From positions 2,046,001 through 2,110,000 of the forward strand of contig NZ_CP088296.1 in the NCBI RefSeq assembly GCF_024666595.1: a stretch of 64,000 nucleotides of DNA. The letters run 5' to 3'. Below are positions 60,781 to 64,000 of this stretch, piece by piece; position 1 is the first letter of the stretch; the number at the start of each line of letters is the position of its first letter. The DNA is from Sphingomonas sp. J315. Its GTDB lineage: Bacteria; Pseudomonadota; Alphaproteobacteria; Sphingomonadales; Sphingomonadaceae. A program made the position numbers and the translations under genes. The notes under the pieces are model-generated. The model saw nothing but the letters and a program-made list of their open reading frames with translations, was not told the DNA's origin and did no database searches.

Positions 60781-62403
60781 CTAAATCCCCGGGCACGGAT
60801 GGCGCAGCACGCGCCCTGCGCGCGCGCCGGTCGGCTGACCCTTGTCGAGCGCCAGCGCGCCGTTGACGATCACCGTGTCGATCCCCGTGGGCGGGGTGGT
60901 CGGCGCGTCGAACGTCGCACCGTCCTTGATCGTGTCGAGGTCGAACACCACCACATCTGCGCGCATGCCCGGACGCAGCAGTCCGCGGTCGGACAGGCCC
61001 AGCCGATGCGCGGGCCATCCGCTCATCTTGCGCACCGCGTCGGGCAGGGTCAGCACCTTCCGCGCCTTCACATATTCGGCGATGATGCGTGGGAAAGTGC
61101 CGTTGGCGCGCGGATGCGGGCGTCCCTGTTTCTCGGGATCGACGGTCGAATCCGTCGCGCCGGCATCGGTGCCGACGCTGACCCAGGGCTGCTTCATCGC
61201 CAGCGCGATGTCGGCCTCGTCCATCATGAAATAGAGCGCGGTGGCGCGTGCGGGCAGTGCGTCGAGCCAGATGTCCCACGCGGCGTCGGCGGGATCCTTG
61301 CCCAGCGCCTTGCCGATCTCCGCGAAACTCTTGCCGTGGAACCGGGCGTACTTCTCGTTCTGCGCATTGGCGAGGACGACGTTCGTCCACCCGCCCGAGG
61401 CATGGACCAGGTTCGACCAGTCGGGCTGCGACCCCGCCGCCAGCTCCTTCTTGATCTTCGAGCGCACTGCCGGGTCGCGCAGCGCGGCGTGCGCCGCCTC
61501 GCGCCCCTTGGCGAAGACATGGGTGGGGACGGTGACGTCGAGTCCCGTGCCGCCCGCGCGATAGGGATAGATGTTCGCGCCGACATCGACCCCGCGGCTG
61601 CGCGCAGCCTCGATCCGCGCGATCGCCTGCGGCATCAATTTGCCCCACAGTGGTGCATAGGCGGCCTTGATGTGGAATATCTCGACCTTCGCTCCGCTGC
61701 GCTCGCCGATGCTCACCGCCTCGTCGATCGCGGTCAGCAGCTTGTCGCTCTCGTCGCGCATATGGGTGGCGTAAAATCCGCCGCATTTGCCCGGGATCGC
61801 CGCCAGCCGGGCGAGGTCGCTTTCCGACTGGAAGGATGCGGGGTGATAGATCAGCGCCGTCGAGATGCCGAACACGCCCGCACGCATCGCAGTGCGGACT
61901 TCGGCCTCCATCGCTTTCAGCTGGTCCTCGGTCGGGGTGCCGGCGGCGTCGCCCATCACCTTCACCCGCGCCTGCACCGCGCCGTAATAGGTGCCGAAAT
62001 TGACCGCGATGCCCTGGCGCTCCAGCTGGTCGAAATAGCTGGTCAGTTCGCCTGCCGGGACCGCGGTGCCGCCCTCGCCCGCGATCAGCGTGGTCACGCC
62101 CATGCGCAATTTGTTGACCGCCGACCCGTCGTTGAGCAGCGCGCGCTGGCTGTGGTCGAGCATGTCGATGAACCCGGGCGCGACATAGCGGCCGCGCGCA
62201 TCGACCTCCTGCTTGCCGGTGCCGGTGACGGTGCCGATCGCGACGATCTTGCCGTCCTTGATCGCCACGTCCCCGCTGACCCAGGGATTGCCCGCCCCGT
62301 CGAGCACGCGCCCGCCCCGGATCACGATGTCGAACATTGGATCGGCCGGGGCGGTGGCCCCGATCAGCAAAGGCACGGCGAGCAGGGCGAGCGATCGGAT
62401 CAT
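60781..62403 (-). CDS. D-aminoacylase-like amidohydrolase
   Basis: A 540-residue exported amidohydrolase (signal peptide SLALLAVPLLIGATAPA) that should hydrolyse N-acyl-D-amino acids or related amides. The start of the barrel reads PGFIDMLDHS instead of the usual PGFID-x-H-x-H, and the Cys that helps bind zinc in Alcaligenes D-aminoacylase is a Glu here (AGEGG, near residue 110). The two other zinc histidines, YATHMRDE (His214) and IFHIKAAY (His244), are present with the same 30-residue spacing as His220/His250, as is the catalytic Asp in SVGTDAGA (413). It overlaps dgcA by four bases. Confidence 0.85.
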   Translation of the reverse strand: MIRSLALLAVPLLIGATAPADPMFDIVIRGGRVLDGAGNPWVSGDVAIKDGKIVAIGTVTGTGKQEVDARGRYVAPGFIDMLDHSQRALLNDGSAVNKLRMGVTTLIAGEGGTAVPAGELTSYFDQLERQGIAVNFGTYYGAVQARVKVMGDAAGTPTEDQLKAMEAEVRTAMRAGVFGISTALIYHPASFQSESDLARLAAIPGKCGGFYATHMRDESDKLLTAIDEAVSIGERSGAKVEIFHIKAAYAPLWGKLMPQAIARIEAARSRGVDVGANIYPYRAGGTGLDVTVPTHVFAKGREAAHAALRDPAVRSKIKKELAAGSQPDWSNLVHASGGWTNVVLANAQNEKYARFHGKSFAEIGKALGKDPADAAWDIWLDALPARATALYFMMDEADIALAMKQPWVSVGTDAGATDSTVDPEKQGRPHPRANGTFPRIIAEYVKARKVLTLPDAVRKMSGWPAHRLGLSDRGLLRPGMRADVVVFDLDTIKDGATFDAPTTPPTGIDTVIVNGALALDKGQPTGARAGRVLRHPCPGI

Positions 62404-63389
62404 GTTTTGGGTCCCCAGACACTGTCGTCACAACTGACTTTGCCGTCGCGATAGACGATCGACGGGGTGCGATCCTGCTTCAGGAACGTCGGGCCGTCGA
62501 GATCGACGATGTTGCAGCGCTGCGCGAGAATGAAGGCCGGGGCCATCGACAGGCTGGTGCCGACCATGTTGCCGACCATCACGCCCAGCCCCAGCTCCTC
62601 GGCCAGATCGGCGATCCTCAGCGCCTCGGTCAGCCCGCCGCATTTGTCGAGCTTGATGTTGATCACGTCAAACCTGCCGCGCGCGCTCGCGACATCGGCG
62701 AGCGTCAGGATGCTCTCGTCGCCCGCGAGCGGGATCGGGGAGGTATAGCCGTCCAGGTCCGCCTCACGCCCGCGCTTGAGCGGCTGTTCGAGCAGGTCGA
62801 CATTCGCCTCCACCAGCACCGCGACCAATGCGTCGAGCCGGTCGATCGTATAGCCCTGATTGGCGTCGACGCCGAGCCACACATCGGGCCGCGCCGCGCG
62901 GATCGCGCGCACGCGGGCGGCGTCGAGATCGTCGTCGCCGGTCAGCTTGACCTTGATCGCGCGCGCATCGGCCCAGCCGCGCGCTGCCGCTGCCATGGCT
63001 TCGGGGTCATCCGCGCCAAGCGTGAAGGTGGTGACCACCGGATGCGGTGCGTCGATCCCGGCGACTTGCCACACCGGCACGCCCGCGCGGTCGGCCTCCA
63101 GCTCCCACAATGCCGCGTCGACCGCGTTGCGCGCACCGCCCGCCGGCATCAGCTCGCGCAGCGCCAGCCGGTTGATCCCGGCCTCGATCCCCGGCCGCGC
63201 GGTCTCGATCGCCGCGAGCATGTGATCGACGTCATCGCCCAGATAATAGACCCCCGCCGCCTCGCCGCGACCCCGCGCGCCGTCATCCTCCAGCGTGACG
63301 ACGACGATGTCCGACGTCTCGAACACATGGCCCGAAATGCGGAACGGGGCGTTGAGCGGCAGGCTCTCGCGCGCGACGGTAAGCTTCAT
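62400..63389 (-). CDS. dgcA: N-acetyl-D-glutamate racemase family protein (DgcA), enolase superfamily
   Basis: A 329-residue member of the mandelate-racemase/muconate-lactonising group related to dipeptide epimerases. The KxK catalytic base is Lys146/Lys148 (AIKVKLTG). Metal ligands are Asp175 (GVDANQGY), Glu201 (LLEQPL) and Asp224 (AGDES), and the second catalytic lysine is in NIKLDKCGG (246-249). The DgcA group turns N-acetyl-D-Glu into N-acetyl-L-Glu after DgcN acetylates D-Glu. An Ala-Glu epimerase is the alternative; dgcN in the same locus favours DgcA. GAGGGGAC precedes the start. Confidence 0.88.
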   Translation of the reverse strand: MKLTVARESLPLNAPFRISGHVFETSDIVVVTLEDDGARGRGEAAGVYYLGDDVDHMLAAIETARPGIEAGINRLALRELMPAGGARNAVDAALWELEADRAGVPVWQVAGIDAPHPVVTTFTLGADDPEAMAAAARGWADARAIKVKLTGDDDLDAARVRAIRAARPDVWLGVDANQGYTIDRLDALVAVLVEANVDLLEQPLKRGREADLDGYTSPIPLAGDESILTLADVASARGRFDVINIKLDKCGGLTEALRIADLAEELGLGVMVGNMVGTSLSMAPAFILAQRCNIVDLDGPTFLKQDRTPSIVYRDGKVSCDDSVWGPKT

Positions 63390-63398
63390 GGAGTCCCC

Positions 63399-64000
63399 TC
63401 AATCCTCGACATAGACATATTGGTTCTGCTGCCCGTCATTGATGGTCAGCGTGCGCTTGCCGTCCTTGACCCCGACCAGCGCGTCGACGCCGATATTGCC
63501 CGGCCCGACCGAGATGATCGAGATGGTGCCATCGGCATTCTTGCGTGTCGCGATCGGTCCCTCGACGAACCCGGCCTTGATCCACTTCGCGCCATTCTTC
63601 TCGCTGATCGCTATCTGGCCCACCGCCGGGTCGGAATAATGGCCTGCAAGGTTGCCGAGCACCGCCGGATCGCCCGGATAGGTCAGCCGCCCGCGCCGCG
63701 CCGCCGCGCCCGCCTTGATCCGCGCCGCCGCTGCCGCGACATCGCGCTCCGCCTCAGGCTGGCCGTCATACAGGATTTCGAGCAGGCGGCGCAGCGTCGG
63801 GGCGAGCAGTGCCGCGCCCGGATCGCTGTTGGTCAGGATCACCATGCCGACCCCGCTCTCGGGCAGCGCGTACCAGTTGCTGTGATAGCCGAGCAACGTG
63901 CCGCCATGGGTGACGACGTTGACGCCCTTCGCATTGGTCTGGAACAGGCCCATGCCGTACCAGCTGTCGGGGCCGACCTGGACGCCCTTCTTGCGCCGCT
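63399..64000 (-). CDS. serine hydrolase, beta-lactamase family, partial (3' part only)
   Basis: The last ~200 codons of a gene that begins beyond the right edge. It has the conserved late motif VVTHGGTLLGYHSNWY (the H-G-G segment that follows the SxxK domain) and a DUF3471-like C-terminal beta domain (GNLAGHYSDPAVGQIAISEK, core LAGHYSDP). It is the third beta-lactamase-family hydrolase of the locus and stands nine bases ahead of dgcA, probably as the first visible gene of that operon. Confidence 0.82.
   Translation of the reverse strand, partial: RRKKGVQVGPDSWYGMGLFQTNAKGVNVVTHGGTLLGYHSNWYALPESGVGMVILTNSDPGAALLAPTLRRLLEILYDGQPEAERDVAAAAARIKAGAAARRGRLTYPGDPAVLGNLAGHYSDPAVGQIAISEKNGAKWIKAGFVEGPIATRKNADGTISIISVGPGNIGVDALVGVKDGKRTLTINDGQQNQYVYVED

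Noticed and set aside
1..64000. CRISPR arrays, prophage or insertion sequences
   Set aside because: No regularly spaced short repeats, integrase, transposase or phage structural genes were seen. The repeats found are isolated palindromes between genes.

Overview
The window reads as chromosomal DNA of a Sphingomonas-like alphaproteobacterium (Sphingomonadaceae). The evidence is a high G+C content, frequent GTG/TTG starts and ATGA-type stop/start overlaps, MucR and CarD regulators, a SUV3-like helicase beside an S4 protein, a large TonB receptor, and alphaproteobacterial gene clusters such as lepB-rnc-era and infA-maf-RNase-yacG. No phage, insertion sequence, rRNA or CRISPR array was seen. Coding density is high and no gene-free stretch exceeds about 300 bases.

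Layout. 0-10 kb: glmM, a dicarboxylate/amino-acid symporter, a ccdAB toxin-antitoxin pair, glutathione reductase, a PhnA-like protein, pgi and lepB-rnc-era. 10-18 kb: a sirtuin, then three members of the ligase-associated DNA-repair set (MBL-fold exonuclease, Lhr-like helicase, PdeM phosphoesterase), a double-DTG retropepsin-like protease and two DUF2807 adhesin-like proteins. 18-30 kb: carD, fdxA, S4/SUV3-like helicase pair, M23 peptidase, LamG-like protein, HerA-type ATPase, TIGR02186/TauE pair and an NfrB-like glycosyltransferase with an NfrA-C-like partner. 30-45 kb: rpoZ, a phospholipase D-type synthase, the ATP-dependent ligase of the repair set, nadE-pncC, two L,D-transpeptidases around a DUF3857/transglutaminase protein, plsC-fur, mucR, rimI-tsaB-nitroreductase-nifU. 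45-50 kb: infA-maf-RNase G/E-yacG, tRNA-Phe, an HNH protein, and an Lrp regulator divergent from an amino-acid dehydrogenase with a small ACT-like partner.

50-64 kb looks like a dedicated D-amino-acid/peptide scavenging locus. The plus-strand part is serine hydrolase, TonB-dependent receptor, DgcN (D-Glu N-acetyltransferase family), YkvI-like transporter, serine hydrolase and M19 dipeptidase. The converging minus-strand part is serine hydrolase, DgcA (N-acetyl-D-Glu racemase family), D-aminoacylase-like amidohydrolase and an XRE-cupin regulator. Together they suggest uptake of D-residue-containing peptides, hydrolysis, and conversion of D-Glu to L-Glu through N-acetyl intermediates. This is the most interesting system in the window.

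Six genes (pgi, era, nfrB-like, ligase, DUF3857 protein, nifU-like) carry a total of seven single-base frameshifts. Four lie in runs of G or C, and several of the genes are normally essential or highly conserved, so sequencing or assembly error is the likeliest cause. Four families of long palindromic repeats, two of them present in more than one copy, occupy intergenic spaces.
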